Numbered from the stretch's first letter, positions 8,920 through 18,891 are shown. The stretch is DNA of 64,000 nt from Exiguobacterium marinum DSM 16307 (GCF_000620845.1 NZ_KK211189.1:2139878-2203877); one strand, 5' to 3'. Notes: generated from the letters alone by a model not told the origin. A program made the numbers and translations.

Positions 8920-9996
8920 TTATCGAATGACTTCTTCTACTAAATCGGCCAAGGCATTTGATGCATCCGGGAATCCGAGTGCATGGGAGGCTTTCGCCAT
9001 CTCTTCCTGACGTTCAAGGACTTTTCGAATCGCTTGAATGAGCGTTTCTCCCGTCAAAACTTCTTCTTTTACGAGGAGCGCCGCCCCGTTCTCGACAAGG
9101 GCAGAAGCATTTTTTGTCTGATGGTCTGCCGTCACGTAAGGGCTCGGAATCAACACGCTCGGTAATCCGAGTGCGGTCAATTCTGAAATCGTCGATGCCC
9201 CTGCTCGAGAGATGACGAGTGACGTACAAGCGAGCAGTGATGGCATATCATACACATATGGATGAATATGAACATTTTCAGACTTTGGCGCTTGTTTTAA
9301 CACGGCTTCGTAATGTACTTTACCCGTTACGTAGAGTACATTGATTGGCAAGTCCGAGAGCGCCGGAACAGCCTCTATAACTGCACGGTTGATTGCTTCC
9401 GCACCTCGGCTTCCACCGTATATCAAGACGATTGGACGTGCATCTAACTGGTAATGTTCTCGTACGGCAGCCGCATCGACTTCCGTCTGCAATACTTCGC
9501 TACCACGCGGATTTCCGATCAAGCGGACGTTCGCGCCTGGGAAATGGACATCCGATCCTTTAAACGAAAGAGCGACCCGATCAGCTTTTTTGGATAAAAA
9601 CTTATTCGTCAACCCTGGGATGCTGTTTTGTTCATGCAGGATGGTCGGGATACCTAGTTGTTGCGCCGTATAGACGACCGGTCCTGACACGAATCCGCCT
9701 GTTCCGATGACGACGTCTGGTTTGAATGCTGCCATATCTTTTTTTAGAGAGCGTACAGCCTTCAAGAACCAGTACGCCGTCTTCAAGTTCTCGAGGGAGA
9801 GGGAGCGCTTCAATCCAGCGATTTGAATTGATTTGAACGGGACACCAGCTCTAGGAACAAGATCGGCTTCTAACCCATTCTCCGTTCCGACGTATTGTAC
9901 CTGTAAATTAGGGTGACGTTTTTGTAACGTCTCAATCAATGCGAGGGCCGGGTAAATATGACCACCGGTACCTCCACCAGAAATCATGATTTTCAT
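8920..9996 (-). CDS. murG: MurG, UDP-GlcNAc:lipid I N-acetylglucosaminyltransferase
   Basis: Peripheral membrane GT28 glycosyltransferase that converts lipid I to lipid II. The 358-residue protein opens with GGGTGGHIYPALA, followed by the GTGGFVSGPV loop near 100 and the HEQNSIPG stretch. The UDP-binding C-lobe has YGGSRGAEAIN and ISRAGASTISEL. The ATG overlaps the murD stop codon (ATGA), indicating translational coupling. In Bacillus, spoVE sits between murD and murG; here it is absent. Confidence 0.97.
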   Translation of the reverse strand: MKIMISGGGTGGHIYPALALIETLQKRHPNLQVQYVGTENGLEADLVPRAGVPFKSIQIAGLKRSLSLENLKTAYWFLKAVRSLKKDMAAFKPDVVIGTGGFVSGPVVYTAQQLGIPTILHEQNSIPGLTNKFLSKKADRVALSFKGSDVHFPGANVRLIGNPRGSEVLQTEVDAAAVREHYQLDARPIVLIYGGSRGAEAINRAVIEAVPALSDLPINVLYVTGKVHYEAVLKQAPKSENVHIHPYVYDMPSLLACTSLVISRAGASTISELTALGLPSVLIPSPYVTADHQTKNASALVENGAALLVKEEVLTGETLIQAIRKVLERQEEMAKASHALGFPDASNALADLVEEVIR

Positions 9997-11330
9997 CGGT
10001 TCGCCTCCTCATATGCGCGAACGAGATGAATGAAGTGTTCACCTCGTTCTTCAAACGTTTTAAATTGATCCCAACTCGCACAAGCAGGGGATAACAAGAT
10101 GATATCTCCTGTTTCAGATTGCTCAAACGCGAGTGTGACGGCGTCTGCTAACGTCTCGACCGTGAAAGATGGGATTTCTTGGGACTCCCCAAGTTCTTTG
10201 AAACGCTCTTTCGTCTCACCGTACGCGACGACAGCTTTGACGTTGGAAAGGGCAGCGACGAGCGAAGATAAATCTGCACCCCGCTCAAGTCCTCCACAGA
10301 GCCATACGATCGGAGCATCAAATCCTCGTAGCGCCGCTTCCGCCGCGACGTTGTTCGTCGCCTTCGAATCATTGTAGACGGCACGTCCGAGAACGTCACC
10401 TAAACTTTCAGTCCGATGCGCGACACCACCAAAGTTTCGTAATACACGCTCGATGTGTGCTTTTGGAATATCAAACGGTTCGACCAACAGGAGTGCCGCT
10501 AGTATGTTCTCGACATTATGGGCACCGCCTAATGCCAATTCGTTCACGCGAATGACTCGCTCCCCGCGTACCGTGACCCAACCGTCCACGACGGAAGCAT
10601 CTCCTCGCTCAAAACTAAATGTGTTTGGTGCAAGATGAGCAGGGACACGTTTCATCACTTCGGAGTCTGTCAATTTGACGACGATTTGGTCGTCACGTGT
10701 CATCTGACGGAACAAGTTTCCTTTTGCATCTGCATACGAGTCGAAGTCGCCGTGATAATCGAGATGGGCTTCTGATAGATTCAGCAATGCTGCCGAACGC
10801 GGATGGAAGGACTCGACCCCCATCAACTGAAAGCTCGACAATTCAATGACAATCAAATCGTCCGTCTTTGCATCAGCCGCAACTTCAATCGCGGGGAATC
10901 CGATATTACCTGCAAGATGTACCGGACGTTTCCCTCCTTTGAGTAGCTCATAGACGAGTGTCGTCGTTGTTGTTTTCCCATTTGAGCCGGTGATGGCGAC
11001 GAAGTCTGCTTCAGTTGCCAAATAAGCGAGCTCCACTTCGGTATAAATCGGGATTTCACGAGAAATTGCTTCTTGGAGCAATGGAATCTGATAAGGAATA
11101 CCTGGATTTTTAACAATCACTTCTGTCTCATTCAATAAACCGACGGGATGTTCATTGAACACCGAGCGGATTCCAAGAGCTTGAATTTTATCTTGTTCGT
11201 CTTCGGGTGGGATGTTCCCCGTGTTGATCGTCACATCTGCTCCCGCATGATGCAGATATGTTGCCGCTGCAATTCCGCTCTTAGCGGCGCCGAGGACGAG
11301 AACTTTTTTACTGTGCCATTGCTTTTCCAT
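9993..11330 (-). CDS. murD: MurD, UDP-MurNAc-L-alanine:D-glutamate ligase
   Basis: Cytoplasmic Mur ligase adding D-Glu to UDP-MurNAc-L-Ala with ATP. It has an N-terminal Rossmann-like domain (KVLVLGAAKSGIAAA), the ATP loop AITGSNGKTTTT near residue 115, and a C-terminal domain with HRTESLG and NDSKATN motifs. I start it at the ATG at 11330 because AAAGGGTGA is well spaced from it, giving 445 residues; an in-frame GTG at 11339 is less likely. Confidence 0.97.
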   Translation of the reverse strand: MEKQWHSKKVLVLGAAKSGIAAATYLHHAGADVTINTGNIPPEDEQDKIQALGIRSVFNEHPVGLLNETEVIVKNPGIPYQIPLLQEAISREIPIYTEVELAYLATEADFVAITGSNGKTTTTTLVYELLKGGKRPVHLAGNIGFPAIEVAADAKTDDLIVIELSSFQLMGVESFHPRSAALLNLSEAHLDYHGDFDSYADAKGNLFRQMTRDDQIVVKLTDSEVMKRVPAHLAPNTFSFERGDASVVDGWVTVRGERVIRVNELALGGAHNVENILAALLLVEPFDIPKAHIERVLRNFGGVAHRTESLGDVLGRAVYNDSKATNNVAAEAALRGFDAPIVWLCGGLERGADLSSLVAALSNVKAVVAYGETKERFKELGESQEIPSFTVETLADAVTLAFEQSETGDIILLSPACASWDQFKTFEERGEHFIHLVRAYEEANR

Positions 11331-11343
11331 CTGTCTCACCCTT

Positions 11344-12303
11344 TTACATGAGTAATAATGATAAACCTGCCGTAATTAAACTGATTCCACTGAACGTTAG
11401 CACGATGCGCCATTCTGACCAACCGACCATTTCGAAATGATGGTGAATTGGACTCATTTTAAAGAGTCGTTTCCCTGTCGTTTTAAACGAGATGACTTGC
11501 AGAATCACACTCAACGTTTCGATAACGAAGATGATGCCGACAAAGACAAGAAGCAACTCAAGTTTTAACATGAGCGCGAGTCCGGCCACAGCCCCACCTA
11601 AAGCGAGTGACCCTGTGTCACCCATGAAAATCTTCGCCGGATACTTATTGAAGACGAGGAATCCAATCAATGCGCCAACGACCGCAAAAGCGAACCAGGC
11701 AATGCCAAGCTCATCTTGTGTAAGGGCATAGATTCCAAAGAACGTAAATGTCGGGATAGCTGAGAACGAAACTAGTCCGTCTAGCCCATCCGTCAAATTG
11801 ACGGCATTTGAGAATCCGACGAGCCAAAAGATTACGATGGCGATATAAAACCACCCTGTATCAAACGAGATCGAAGTGAACGGGATTGAAATCGACGTAT
11901 CAAGTTCTCCTCCGAGTGATAAGAACCATGCGAACAAGACCGATACTCCGATTTGACCAATCAACTTCTGAAGGGACGTCAATCCGAGGTTGCGCTTATT
12001 GACGACCTTGATGTAATCATCTAAAAACCCGATTACCCCGAACGCCATCGTCACGAATAAAAGTGTCCCGAATCCGGCGACCGCTTCTCCAAAGATGACG
12101 GACACGATGAACCCGACGAGAATGGCGAGCAAGATGACAATTCCACCCATCGTTGGTGTGCCTGACTTCTTTTGGTGCCAACCTGGACCTTCGTCACGAA
12201 TTTCCTGTCCAAACTTTAACTGACGCAATGCCGGAATCGCTCGTGGCATGACGATTAAGACACTTAATAATGAACTGATTAATACGATTAAACTAATTAA
12301 CAT
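11344..12303 (-). CDS. mraY: MraY, phospho-MurNAc-pentapeptide translocase
   Basis: Polytopic membrane enzyme forming lipid I from UDP-MurNAc-pentapeptide and undecaprenyl phosphate. The 319-residue protein has about ten hydrophobic segments and the conserved cytoplasmic loops: [30 protein letters not shown] and MSPIHHHFE (His-rich loop). A GAGGTAGC site precedes the ATG. It lies between murF and murD. Confidence 0.97.
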   Translation of the reverse strand: MLISLIVLISSLLSVLIVMPRAIPALRQLKFGQEIRDEGPGWHQKKSGTPTMGGIVILLAILVGFIVSVIFGEAVAGFGTLLFVTMAFGVIGFLDDYIKVVNKRNLGLTSLQKLIGQIGVSVLFAWFLSLGGELDTSISIPFTSISFDTGWFYIAIVIFWLVGFSNAVNLTDGLDGLVSFSAIPTFTFFGIYALTQDELGIAWFAFAVVGALIGFLVFNKYPAKIFMGDTGSLALGGAVAGLALMLKLELLLVFVGIIFVIETLSVILQVISFKTTGKRLFKMSPIHHHFEMVGWSEWRIVLTFSGISLITAGLSLLLM

Positions 12304-12324
12304 GTTGCTACCTCACTACTCTAT

Positions 12325-13629
12325 TTATTGAACGAGACGCTCAAGCGCCAGTCCTCGAGATGCCTTTAACAATACCACAGTATCTGGTCGCTGATAATGA
12401 TGAAGAAGTGTCTTTGCCTCTTCAACTGTCGGGACCACGTGGACGTTCACACGTGAATCTTGAATCCCATCCGCAATCCATTTTGCTTTTTCGCCAACGA
12501 GAATGCAATCTGTCACTGGAGACGTCACGACGATGCCCACTTGTTTGTGTTGTTCTCGCTCATCGGCACCTAGCTCGTACATGTCACCAAGGACGAGCAC
12601 ACGTTTTGAGAATCCTTCGAGTGACTTGACCGTTTCAATCGCTGCGATCATCGACGTCGGACTCGCATTGTAAGCGTCGTTAATGAGATGTGTTTCCCCG
12701 AACATCTGTTTTTCCATCCGCATCGACGTCAACTTGATTCGGTCTAGCCCGCGTTGAATCATTACATGACTAAGACCGAATTCCAATCCACATGCAATCG
12801 CATAGGCTGCATTTCGAATCTGATGAGCACCTAACACCTTCAGTTCATATAAATCACCGTTGTATTTAAAGATGGATGCATCGAACGTCGTCTCGACCAC
12901 GTCGATTTTCCCATCGGCCGTTTCAGCATATCCGACCCTATACCCTTGATTTGCGAGAAGCGGTTCATCCGCATCGACAATCAGTCGACCGTCCGGTTTG
13001 AGACCCGCCTTGATTTCAAGCTTCGCTTTTGCGATACCCGAACGACCTCCGACTTGCTCACCGTGAGACTCCCCGATATTCGTAACAAAGGCCACGTTCG
13101 GTTTAGCGAGTTTCGACAATTGTTCGATTTGACCGAATCCGTTCATGCCCATCTCTAATACAGCGACTTCCGTGTCCCACGGCATTCTGAGCACGGTGAG
13201 CGGTAAGCCGACGTCCGAGTTGAAGTTCCCAGCCGTCTTATGTGTTTTATACTTTTCTTCTAAGACGACGGCAATCATATCTTTCGTGGAGGTTTTTCCG
13301 TTCGATCCCGTAATCGCGACCACGAGCGGATTGATTTCTTCTAAATAACGGGATGCTGCCGTTTGAAGTGCCTCGACCGTCGATTTGACAGGGATGACGA
13401 AAAGGTTGTCAGGTTGCGGACGTCCTTCTTCCCAAAACGTGACGATTGCTCCTTTTTCGATTGCTGCATCGATGTAATCATGTCCATCGACACGCGCGCC
13501 GACGATTGGGACGAATAGCCCCGATTCATTTTCATCTCTCGAATCCGTAGCGACGCGTTTGACAAGACGCTCGTCGTCTACCTCAATCCCAAACCAAGAC
13601 GCTAACTTCTGAACTGTCAATTGTTCCAT
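12325..13629 (-). CDS. murF: MurF, UDP-MurNAc-tripeptide:D-Ala-D-Ala ligase
   Basis: Cytoplasmic Mur ligase adding D-Ala-D-Ala. Of 434 residues, the ATP loop AITGSNGKTSTKD is at 105-117. MurF rather than MurE is indicated by the KTAGNFNSDVGLPL and LEMGMNGFGQIEQL stretches, the NIGESH motif, and YNASPTSM in the C-terminal domain. It occupies the pbpB-mraY slot where Bacillus carries spoVD-murE, whereas murF normally lies elsewhere next to ddl. GGAGGAAGTATGA precedes the ATG. Confidence 0.95.
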   Translation of the reverse strand: MEQLTVQKLASWFGIEVDDERLVKRVATDSRDENESGLFVPIVGARVDGHDYIDAAIEKGAIVTFWEEGRPQPDNLFVIPVKSTVEALQTAASRYLEEINPLVVAITGSNGKTSTKDMIAVVLEEKYKTHKTAGNFNSDVGLPLTVLRMPWDTEVAVLEMGMNGFGQIEQLSKLAKPNVAFVTNIGESHGEQVGGRSGIAKAKLEIKAGLKPDGRLIVDADEPLLANQGYRVGYAETADGKIDVVETTFDASIFKYNGDLYELKVLGAHQIRNAAYAIACGLEFGLSHVMIQRGLDRIKLTSMRMEKQMFGETHLINDAYNASPTSMIAAIETVKSLEGFSKRVLVLGDMYELGADEREQHKQVGIVVTSPVTDCILVGEKAKWIADGIQDSRVNVHVVPTVEEAKTLLHHYQRPDTVVLLKASRGLALERLVQ

Positions 13630-13651
13630 TCATACTTCCTCCTCATACATA

Positions 13652-13675
13652 GGAAAAGAGAGCCGCAGCCCTCTT
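13652..13675 (-). terminator. Weak terminator or attenuator between pbpB and murF
   Basis: Minus strand AAGAGGGC-TGCG-GCTCTCTT followed by only TTTTCC. The short T run and the operon context suggest partial termination or an mRNA-stabilising hairpin rather than the end of the operon. Confidence 0.5.
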
Positions 13676-13686
13676 GATCTCGTGCG

Positions 13687-15834
13687 TTAATTCGACGGTG
13701 TCTCCAATTTCACTTTCAAGGAGGCACCAGTTTTAACCGGCTTTCCTTTGCTAATCGATTGTGATGTGACAAAACCGGTCCCATCGATTTCTAAATTTAG
13801 TTGATAGAGGGTCGCTAAGCGTTTCACATCACGTAGCGACCAACCTTTTAATGTTGGCATCGTAAACGAATTACTCGTTTTTAGCAACAATCTTTCTCCG
13901 ACAACATATGACTGCCCTTTAACAGGACTTTGTGCTGTCACTTCGTCCCCGTCACCTAACACGATTGGATTAAATGAGTGATCTGTCGACTCTTTCACCG
14001 CATCTTCGCGGTTATTACCGATATAAGAAGAAGTCGTCTTCGTCGACGCTTCGACCGCTTTTTCTTGCTTTTCAGGTTCGACACTCCGATAACGTAACGC
14101 GACATCCATCACGTCTTTGAAGAGCGGGGCCATGATGCGCGGTCCAGTCGTCGACGAGTCACTGTTTGGTCTATCGACAGCGATGTACATGACGAGTTCC
14201 GGATCGTCTTCTGGCGCCATCCCGACAAACGAGTGAATATACTGTCCACTCAAATACTTCCCGTTCTCTGCAATTTGGGCAGTCCCTGTCTTCCCGACGA
14301 CGCGATAATTGTCTAACGCATACAATTGCCCAGTCCCCACATCGCTGTTCACGACACCGTCCAGTGCTTCACGCGTTTTTTTTGCAGTCTCTGCAGTGAT
14401 TGGCTGACCAACCTCTTTCGGGTTCGTCGTCCGAATCGTCTCTCCGGTCTCACTATTGACGATTTTTTTAATGACGTGCGGTTGTTTCATCGTTCCATCA
14501 GTCGCAATCGCTGATGTCGCCTGCAAAATTTGCATCGGTGTCACCGCGGTGGATTGACCCCAGGCCGTAATTAAGACGTTCATCGGACTTTCAAAGTCGA
14601 ATTGACTATTGACCTCTCCAGGCAAATCGATTCCAGTTCGTTGATCAAACTTGAATGCTTTGAAATAATCCTCATAACGGCCAAGACCGAGTCGTTCGTT
14701 CGCTAAAATCGAGAACGCGACGTTTGATGAGTGCCACACCCCTTCTTCCATAGGAATGGTACCCCATCCGGTAATGTTGTAATCATTGAAGACCGTCTTC
14801 CCGTATTTGTACGACCCTGATTCATACAGTTCGTTTGGGTTGTATACTCCTTCATTGATTGCAGCCGCTAGCGTAAAGATTTTCATCGTCGATCCTGGTT
14901 CAAATCGAGACGAGACCGAAAAGTTGCTGTACGAAGAAATCTCACGCGTGTTCGGATCAAAAGACGGACGGTCAGACAGGGCGACAATCTCGCCTGTTTT
15001 CGGGTCCATGATGATGGCCGTTGCGTGTTTTGGTTCGTATTCCTCATACAATTCGTTCATCTTCGTCTCAAGCAACTGTTGAATACGGTGGTCGATCGTC
15101 AATTGGACATCGGCTCCGTCTTCCGGTTCAATCTTCAGCTGTTCGTCACTCGACACGAGTTCACGTCCGGCTAAATCTTTCTCGAATCGATATAATCCGT
15201 ATGACTCACTTAAAATATCGTTAAGTGACTTTTCAATCCCAAGTTCACCAACGAGTTCGATCCGACCATTTTGGTCAATCTTTTGCGCGTATCCGATGAC
15301 AGATGAAGCGAATACTTTATTCGGGTAATAGCGCTTCGGTTCTTCGACGAAGGTAATCCCTGGAAGCTCAAACGCTTCGATTTCTTCTTTTTGCTCAACG
15401 GTCAAATCACGGCCGGGAACACCGAACTCGATTTGCCCACGGTCGATATTTTGCTCGAGCCGTTTCAATAAATCTGCCTCTGTCATCGGAAGGACCGTCG
15501 AAAGTTTTTTTGCGGCCTCGTCAATCTCATCTGGCATGAGCGTTTTTCCTTCGACTCGCTCGCCACCAAGCTTCATTACCGCGACAAGTCGATAGGAAGG
15601 GATATTGATTGCGATTGGTTGGCCGAATCGGTCATACACCTCGCCCCGCTCTGCCTCCAACGTACTGACTGCTTTCCACCGTTGTTCTTCTGCGAACGCC
15701 AGCATGTTCTCACCTTTATACGTATGAGTGAGCGATAAGTAAAGAAACCATCCGACAAAAAATAAAAAGAGCGGGGTGAAGCAGACAATCGCTACCCACG
15801 CCACTCTTTTTTTACTCTGTTGTAGAGAATTCAT
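13687..15834 (-). CDS. pbpB: Penicillin-binding protein 2B (septal class B transpeptidase)
   Basis: Class B PBP cross-linking septal peptidoglycan with FtsW. It has an N-terminal membrane anchor (about 12-34), a pedestal/dimerisation domain (55-230), and a transpeptidase domain with STMK at 315-318, SSN at 369-371 and KTG at 515-517. A C-terminal PASTA domain (about 660-712) follows a degenerate first one. The ATG at 15834 shares one base with the ftsL stop (TGATG), so I prefer it to the TTG one codon upstream; this gives 715 residues. The sporulation paralogue spoVD that follows in Bacillus is absent. Confidence 0.95.
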   Translation of the reverse strand: MNSLQQSKKRVAWVAIVCFTPLFLFFVGWFLYLSLTHTYKGENMLAFAEEQRWKAVSTLEAERGEVYDRFGQPIAINIPSYRLVAVMKLGGERVEGKTLMPDEIDEAAKKLSTVLPMTEADLLKRLEQNIDRGQIEFGVPGRDLTVEQKEEIEAFELPGITFVEEPKRYYPNKVFASSVIGYAQKIDQNGRIELVGELGIEKSLNDILSESYGLYRFEKDLAGRELVSSDEQLKIEPEDGADVQLTIDHRIQQLLETKMNELYEEYEPKHATAIIMDPKTGEIVALSDRPSFDPNTREISSYSNFSVSSRFEPGSTMKIFTLAAAINEGVYNPNELYESGSYKYGKTVFNDYNITGWGTIPMEEGVWHSSNVAFSILANERLGLGRYEDYFKAFKFDQRTGIDLPGEVNSQFDFESPMNVLITAWGQSTAVTPMQILQATSAIATDGTMKQPHVIKKIVNSETGETIRTTNPKEVGQPITAETAKKTREALDGVVNSDVGTGQLYALDNYRVVGKTGTAQIAENGKYLSGQYIHSFVGMAPEDDPELVMYIAVDRPNSDSSTTGPRIMAPLFKDVMDVALRYRSVEPEKQEKAVEASTKTTSSYIGNNREDAVKESTDHSFNPIVLGDGDEVTAQSPVKGQSYVVGERLLLKTSNSFTMPTLKGWSLRDVKRLATLYQLNLEIDGTGFVTSQSISKGKPVKTGASLKVKLETPSN

Positions 15835-16196
15835 CAATCAATCACCTTGACATTCTTCTCATTGAATTTCATTCCGAGTTTCTCGGCAATCGCGTAAATT
15901 CTTTCTGGCGAGCTTAATTGGGCGATTTCATACTTTAGTTCTTCATTTTCTTTTGCAACCCCGTCGACCTGCTGATTAACGGCTGCTGTATCACGCATAA
16001 TGTTATATGCTTCGTTGTGTTTCGACACCGTGATGCCACCGAACATGACCACTGAACCAATCATTACTGGATACAGGATCGATTCAAACAAGGTCAACGT
16101 GCGTCGTTTTGGAACAGGTATTGGTCGTTCTTGCGGAATCGGATTTCGATTCGGTGTAACTTGAGGCTGCAACGCCTTACGGGCAGCTTCTGGCAT
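15834..16196 (-). CDS. ftsL: Cell division protein FtsL
   Basis: 120-residue bitopic membrane protein. A basic, proline-rich cytoplasmic N-terminus (about 1-38) is followed by one membrane segment (about 39-58) and an extracellular coiled coil (about 62-105, with DGVAKENEELKYEIAQL). FtsL family proteins pair with DivIC and DivIB at the septum. Sequence is poorly conserved, so the call rests on topology plus position between rsmH and pbpB. Its stop overlaps the pbpB start by one base. Confidence 0.88.
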   Translation of the reverse strand: MPEAARKALQPQVTPNRNPIPQERPIPVPKRRTLTLFESILYPVMIGSVVMFGGITVSKHNEAYNIMRDTAAVNQQVDGVAKENEELKYEIAQLSSPERIYAIAEKLGMKFNEKNVKVID

Positions 16197-16220
16197 CAGG
16201 TATCCCTCCTACTAGCTAAA

Positions 16221-17153
16221 TTATTTTTGTTTTTCGGCCACTCTCAGTTTAGCTGAGCGTGCACGACGATTATCTTCGAGTTCTCCTTCACTCGCCACGA
16301 TCGGTTTACGCGTGATGAGTTTGAGCTCGGGTTCAAATTCTTCCGGAATGACCGGCAACCCTGGTGGTAAAGGTGGATATTGGCTCCGTTCTTTAAACAC
16401 TTGCTTACAAATTCGGTCTTCTAATGAGTGGAACGTAATGACACAGATCCGTCCGTTCACTGCGAGTAAATCGATTGCATCTTGAACGGCACGGTCGAAT
16501 ACGTTCAATTCGTCATTGACGGCAATTCGAATGGCTTGGAACGTCCGCTTCGCCGGATGACCGCCCTTGCGTCGTGCTGGTGCAGGAATCGCTTCTTTAA
16601 TCAAGTCGACAAGCTCGAACGTCGTCTCAATCGGTTTATCAGCACGAGCTTGCTCAATTTTTCGTGCGATTTGTTTTGAAAACTTTTCCTCCCCGTATGT
16701 AAAGAAAATACGAGCAAGTTCCCCAAACGACCATTCATTCACAACATGATAGGCTGAAAACTCCCGTGACCGGTCCATTCTCATATCGAGTGGTGCGTCA
16801 TAATTGTAACTGAATCCACGTTCTGCCTCATCTAGCTGTGGCGAGGAAACGCCTAGGTCGAATAGTACACCGTCCACTTTCATGACACCATGTTGCTGAA
16901 GTTCTTCTTTCAAGTGAACGAAGTTGCTCTTTATAAACGTCACACGGCCTTCATAAGGAGCCAATCGCTCTTTCGCATGTGCGAGTGCGACGTCATCTTG
17001 GTCGAATGCATATAGTTGACCCGTCGTTAGACGCTTTGCGATTTCTTCACTATGACCCGCTCCACCTAACGTACAATCCACATATACCCCATCTGGTTTG
17101 ATGTTCAATCCCTCGATGGACTCCATTTTTAAAACCGTTTCATGCTCAAACAT
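16221..17153 (-). CDS. rsmH: RsmH, 16S rRNA m4C1402 methyltransferase
   Basis: SAM-dependent N4-methyltransferase acting on C1402 in the ribosomal P site (MraW). The 310-residue protein has the SAM loop [13 protein letters not shown] near residue 28, the [14 protein letters not shown] stretch, [15 protein letters not shown] and [13 protein letters not shown]. It is the first gene of the dcw unit here; mraZ, which normally precedes it, is missing. GAGAGGG lies upstream of the ATG. Confidence 0.96.
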   Translation of the reverse strand: MFEHETVLKMESIEGLNIKPDGVYVDCTLGGAGHSEEIAKRLTTGQLYAFDQDDVALAHAKERLAPYEGRVTFIKSNFVHLKEELQQHGVMKVDGVLFDLGVSSPQLDEAERGFSYNYDAPLDMRMDRSREFSAYHVVNEWSFGELARIFFTYGEEKFSKQIARKIEQARADKPIETTFELVDLIKEAIPAPARRKGGHPAKRTFQAIRIAVNDELNVFDRAVQDAIDLLAVNGRICVITFHSLEDRICKQVFKERSQYPPLPPGLPVIPEEFEPELKLITRKPIVASEGELEDNRRARSAKLRVAEKQK

Positions 17154-17191
17154 TCAAAAAACCCTCTCAACCTACATATTTCAACTGTATT

Positions 17192-17221
17192 ATTACACTT
17201 ACTTTATCATAAAAATGTCAA
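17192..17221 (-). promoter_or_regulatory. Promoter of the dcw operon (rsmH onward)
   Basis: Minus strand TTGACA (17216-17221), 18-bp spacer, TGTAAT (17192-17197). It sits in the 157-bp gap between the bshC terminator and rsmH, the right place to drive rsmH-ftsL-pbpB-murF-mraY-murD-murG-divIB. No MraZ-type repeats were seen next to it. Confidence 0.7.
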
Positions 17222-17268
17222 GGTCCGTACAGGTTTTTAGCGAAAAGAGGAAACAAAAAGGTAACAAC

Positions 17269-17296
17269 AAAAAAAACTCCTGACAAATGTCAAGAG
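17269..17296 (-). terminator. Terminator after bshC
   Basis: Minus strand CTCTTGACA-TT-TGTCAGGAG (one G-T pair) followed by eight T, just past the bshC stop. Confidence 0.85.
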
Positions 17297-17310
17297 CCCT
17301 TATGAAAATG

Positions 17311-18867
17311 TTATACAAGGAATAAACAACGCTCCGCTTCTGAGTCTTCATAAACTAGTTTCAACCGATGAAAAACGTCTAGACCGTGACGGTTTAAAAT
17401 CGGAACCATCGATAAAATACGCTCTTGAGGAGCATCCATCGGGAACAGTCGAGTCGAAAGATGAATCCGCCGGGCGTTCAATCGATATTGATTCCGTTTC
17501 GCTTCAGCACGCATCTCATCTGCCAACTGCTCGAGAACATGTTTCGACTTCGATTCGAATCGTCTTCCGTGCTTACTTGCTTCCTGACTGACCGCTTCCG
17601 TGAGCGTCCGAAATGCATACAACTTCGCTTCGAACGATTCATCATCAAATGGATAGTCCGGTAGTGGCTGTTTCATATATTCCTCTAAGGTCACGCTTTC
17701 TTGTCGTAATTTTTTTTCATCATTTCTCGACACGATCACGCCACCAAGACGTGGGAGGAGAAGCGGCATCTTCCATCCGAGTTCATGGAATAACGGACGT
17801 AGTTGCAACCAGTAAGCGATTTCGCCGGGACCACCGACGTACCCAAGTGTCGGAAACAAATATTCTTGCATGAGCGGGCGTGAGACCACATTGTTTGAAA
17901 AACGTTCCGGGTGCGCTTCTATTTCACTGAGCAACTCTGTCTCCGTGAATCGATGTCCACGTTTGGTCGTATACACCCCATCAATTTTTGTGAGCAACTC
18001 ACGCGTGCCGTCATGATAAAACAGATGTGCCGCCTCTTTATTTAATTCTACTGACGGCATTCCTTCTTCATAGGAATGGGCGAGCGTATGCTGGAGCGCG
18101 TCTTGATGTTCGATGAGACGTCGGAACATCGGACGTTCGAGTGCACGGACGTCTTGAGTATGTGGATCAAATAACAAAAAATCAGTTCCTACGAATCGAC
18201 GCATCATCCTACCAAAAAACTGAGCGAAAGAATGGCTCATTTGAATAAGGTCGATTAACTCATTGTACAAATCAGAGGTATACGGGGTCTCCGTCTCGTT
18301 CAATAGTAACTGCTGCGCCATTTGAACAAGCTCGAGTTTTAGACGATCGAACTCCAGTTCCCCTACGGAAGCTTTTCCTGCTAGCGGAATTGTGGACAAA
18401 GCATCTTTCTTTAAAGTTCTCGAAAACGTCTGGGTCGTGAAAACATGATTGATTTCAGCGAAGTCATGGTCCTCCGTCGCCATCCAAAAAATCGGAAGGA
18501 CCGGCTTTCCTAGTTTTTTCTCTGCCTGCTTCGCCCGTTTGATGACTGCCAACAGTTTGTACACAGCAAACAAAGGTCCACCGAATACGCCAACCTGCTG
18601 TCCCGTCACCATGACGTATGCTTCTCGCTGTTCGAGTAGATCAAGGTTCGCTACTAGTCGATCCGATAGTTCCCCAAACTGCCGTTGCTGCTGTTTTAAA
18701 ATATGGACAATCTCATGCAAATGTTCATAGGAGCGTCCCGTAATCTCCTGCGCACGTTTCTCGACCTCATCCATGCCTCGATAATCGAGCCAACGCCCGT
18801 ACCCATGCTCCACTTGAATCATCGGAGATGTGGGTGTATATAGGGCATCAAATGCTTCTACTTTCAC
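17311..18867 (-). CDS. bshC: BshC, bacillithiol synthesis cysteine-adding enzyme
   Basis: Last step of bacillithiol synthesis: adds cysteine to GlcN-malate. The protein is about 518 residues, matching the family. Landmarks are the VMVTGQQVGVFGGPLF stretch, FWMATEDHDFAEIN (HxxH-like nucleotide-binding region) and GYVGGPGEIAYWLQ. I choose the GTG at 18867, because AAAGGAAG lies 9 nt upstream, over an upstream in-frame TTG at 18891. The gene follows panE and a DUF3397 gene, as in Bacillus. It implies that bacillithiol is the low-molecular-weight thiol of this organism. Confidence 0.94.
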   Translation of the reverse strand: MKVEAFDALYTPTSPMIQVEHGYGRWLDYRGMDEVEKRAQEITGRSYEHLHEIVHILKQQQRQFGELSDRLVANLDLLEQREAYVMVTGQQVGVFGGPLFAVYKLLAVIKRAKQAEKKLGKPVLPIFWMATEDHDFAEINHVFTTQTFSRTLKKDALSTIPLAGKASVGELEFDRLKLELVQMAQQLLLNETETPYTSDLYNELIDLIQMSHSFAQFFGRMMRRFVGTDFLLFDPHTQDVRALERPMFRRLIEHQDALQHTLAHSYEEGMPSVELNKEAAHLFYHDGTRELLTKIDGVYTTKRGHRFTETELLSEIEAHPERFSNNVVSRPLMQEYLFPTLGYVGGPGEIAYWLQLRPLFHELGWKMPLLLPRLGGVIVSRNDEKKLRQESVTLEEYMKQPLPDYPFDDESFEAKLYAFRTLTEAVSQEASKHGRRFESKSKHVLEQLADEMRAEAKRNQYRLNARRIHLSTRLFPMDAPQERILSMVPILNRHGLDVFHRLKLVYEDSEAERCLFLV

Positions 18868-18891
18868 GAATAACAACTTCCTTTCAATCAA

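Noticed and set aside
17154-17310. Search for mraZ upstream of rsmH
   Set aside because: The 157-bp gap is too small for mraZ and contains only a terminator and a promoter.
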